63,432 bases of DNA. Source: an uncultured Lachnospiraceae bacterium. Lineage in GTDB: Bacteria; Bacillota; Clostridia; Lachnospirales; Lachnospiraceae. Positions 62,713 to 63,432 of the stretch are shown here, one piece after another (position 1 is the first letter of the stretch; each line of letters starts with the position of its first letter). Under the pieces are notes generated by a model that saw only the letters and a list, made by a program, of their open reading frames with translations, made no database searches and was not told where the DNA came from. The translations under genes and the position numbers were made by a program. The stretch is from positions 1 to 63,432 of the forward strand of contig CAJUES010000015.1 in NCBI GenBank assembly GCA_910585765.1, in the 5' to 3' direction.

Positions 62713-62736
62713 CTTCGCACTGTAAAACGCTGCCCA

Positions 62737-62949
62737 TTATGCAACTACAACATTTGCAGCTCTCAGTTTGGAACTATTCTTCGGATCCTGCTCAATATCA
62801 AAAGTAACCTTCTGTCCTTCTTCAAGAGTCTTGTATCCATCAGACATGATTGCGGAAAAATGTACAAACACATCTTCTCCTGTTCCTTCATTTGTAATGA
62901 ATCCATAGCCTTTTTGAGCATTAAACCACTTTACTGTACCGTTGTTCAT
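62737..62949 (-). CDS. csp: Cold-shock domain protein
   Basis: 70 aa from ATG 62947-62949; GGAGG lies 8 bases upstream and a farther in-frame ATG overlaps that site. Sequence MNNGTVKWFNAQKGYGFITN is a classical CSD opening with RNP1 (KGYGFI) and RNP2 (VFVHFSAI). These single-strand nucleic acid chaperones melt RNA hairpins and are induced at low temperature. The transcript begins about 120 bases upstream and includes a terminator-like hairpin, discussed separately. Confidence 0.96.
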   Translation of the reverse strand: MNNGTVKWFNAQKGYGFITNEGTGEDVFVHFSAIMSDGYKTLEEGQKVTFDIEQDPKNSSKLRAANVVVA

Positions 62950-62994
62950 ATTTAGAACCTCCATTAAAAATATTTATGTACTCTACATCCGCCT

Positions 62995-63045
62995 AAAAAA
63001 ACTGACTTGTCTGCATCAAAAGGAATGATTTGCAGAACAAGTCAG
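62995..63045 (-). terminator. Hairpin with T-run in the csp leader (attenuator or rrn terminator)
   Basis: On the minus strand CTGACTTGTTCTGCA, 15-base loop, TGCAGACAAGTCAG and TTTTTT: 14 pairs with one bulge. It lies downstream of tRNA-Met and also between the csp promoter and the csp start. Confidence 0.85.
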
Positions 63046-63072
63046 CTCATAGTTCTAATTGAATACTCTCAA

Positions 63073-63101
63073 ATTCTATCACTTTTGCAGAATAAAGTCA
63101 A
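63073..63101 (-). promoter_or_regulatory. Sigma-A promoter of csp
   Basis: On the minus strand TTGACT (63096-63101), 17 bases, TAGAAT (63073-63078). It lies between tRNA-Met and the leader hairpin. Confidence 0.8.
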
Positions 63102-63182
63102 TAAATTTTTATAAATTCACATAAAATCATAAACGAGTAACAGAACGACATTCTTTCTGCGGCGTCTGTACGCATAAAAAAA

Positions 63183-63256
63183 TAGCGAAGGGGGGATTCG
63201 AACCCTCGACACCACGGGTATGAACCGTGTGCTCTAGCCAACTGAGCTACTTCGCC
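63183..63256 (-). tRNA. tRNA-Met (CAT), elongator type
   Basis: 74 bases including the discriminator. Acceptor GGCGAAG pairs with CTTCGCT, starting with a G-U pair as in the B. subtilis elongator Met tRNA. Anticodon loop TTCATAC, stem CACGG/CCGTG; T loop TTCGAAT. CCA is not encoded. It has no initiator-type mismatch at position 1-72. A tRNA-Ile2 also uses CAT and is not fully excluded. Confidence 0.92.
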
Positions 63257-63395
63257 ATACAATCTTTTAAGTTCAAGGTTGTTCCCTCAAAACCGAATAC
63301 AAAAATCCGTATCTCTCTATCCTGTATGTCCTCTATATCCTTTTTTCTTCCATGCAACATTCACGCAGTGCATGCACTGCCTTCCCATACCGTCC
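63257..63395 (-). other. 23S-tRNA spacer without a 5S gene
   Basis: The 139 bases between 23S and tRNA-Met contain a TATTCGGTTTTGAGGGAACA segment (minus strand, 63272-63291), common in Firmicute rRNA spacers, and the perfect 16-base palindrome GCAGTGCATGCACTGC (63365-63380). No 5S-like conserved stretch is found. Confidence 0.6.
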
Positions 63396-63432
63396 AGGAT
63401 AAGCCTTCGACCGATTAGTAGCATTCAGCTCA
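63396..63432 (-). rRNA. rrl: 23S rRNA, 3' end (cut by window edge)
   Basis: The minus strand reads TGAGCTGAATGCTACTAATC followed by GGTCGAAGGCTTATCC, the conserved 3' terminus of clostridial 23S rRNA. The rest lies beyond the window. The exact mature end (near 63396) is estimated. Confidence 0.88.

Noticed and set aside
63257..63395. 5S rRNA gene in the spacer
   Set aside because: None of the conserved 5S blocks (such as CCGAACTCGGAAGTTAAG) can be found on either strand.
1..63432. CRISPR array, prophage or intact insertion sequence
   Set aside because: No regularly spaced repeats, cas genes, phage structural genes or full transposase frames were seen.

Overview
The window looks like a chromosome segment of a spore-forming Clostridia, most likely Lachnospiraceae. 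Evidence: a Gram-positive PolC; the spoIIGA-sigE-sigG sporulation locus; the SCIFF ranthipeptide and its radical SAM maturase; LL-diaminopimelate aminotransferase together with a meso-DAP-type MurE; a PASTA-domain Ser/Thr kinase; and a 23S rRNA 3' end of clostridial type. Nearly all genes lie on the minus strand. The exceptions are a CNNM/CBS membrane protein (24110-25420) and dapL (61476-62672).

Layout by increasing coordinate; minus-strand transcription runs right to left. 1-800: an AT-rich accessory edge with the start of a LysR regulator, a serine-recombinase remnant between short direct repeats, and a small inverted-repeat element. 807-14364: rpe, rsgA, PASTA kinase, PP2C phosphatase, rlmN, rsmB, a membrane zinc peptidase, fmt, def, priA and murE, i.e. 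translation start and quality control, kinase signalling and wall precursor synthesis. 14365-14935: non-coding, with a 162-bp imperfect palindromic element and hairpins. 14936-23989: recJ, acyl-ACP thioesterase, TraX, secDF, SCIFF maturase, SCIFF peptide, GH25 lysozyme and a TIGR04086-like membrane protein. 24110-30317: CNNM transporter-like protein, an unrecognised 771-aa cNMP-binding-domain protein overlapping a phosphopantetheinyl transferase, and a chemoreceptor.

30484-45370 is a joined sporulation/division cluster, in transcription order mraZ, rsmH, ftsL, two class B PBPs, murD, ftsW, murA, divIB, ftsZ, spoIIGA, sigE, sigG. It lacks mraY and murG. mraZ is preceded by a four-repeat MraZ operator and a sigma-A promoter. 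45622-57921 is the conserved block (transcription order) bactofilin-like gene, pyrH, frr, uppS, cdsA, dxr, rseP, ispG, polC: nucleotide and ribosome-recycling functions, isoprenoid and undecaprenyl carrier synthesis, phospholipid synthesis, site-2 protease and replication. 58058-63432: polysaccharide deacetylase, YwlG-type protein, a membrane acyltransferase, dapL with an excellent promoter and terminator, a cold-shock gene with an attenuator-like leader, tRNA-Met, and the 3' end of a 23S rRNA with no 5S gene in the spacer.

Most genes are housekeeping. The least explained items are the PPTase/cNMP-protein pair behind a chemoreceptor, the spoIIG promoter region interlaced with the ftsZ terminator, the csp leader hairpin, the PBP with KTA in place of KTG, and the dispersed palindromic elements. 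All functions are read from sequence only; no database search was run.
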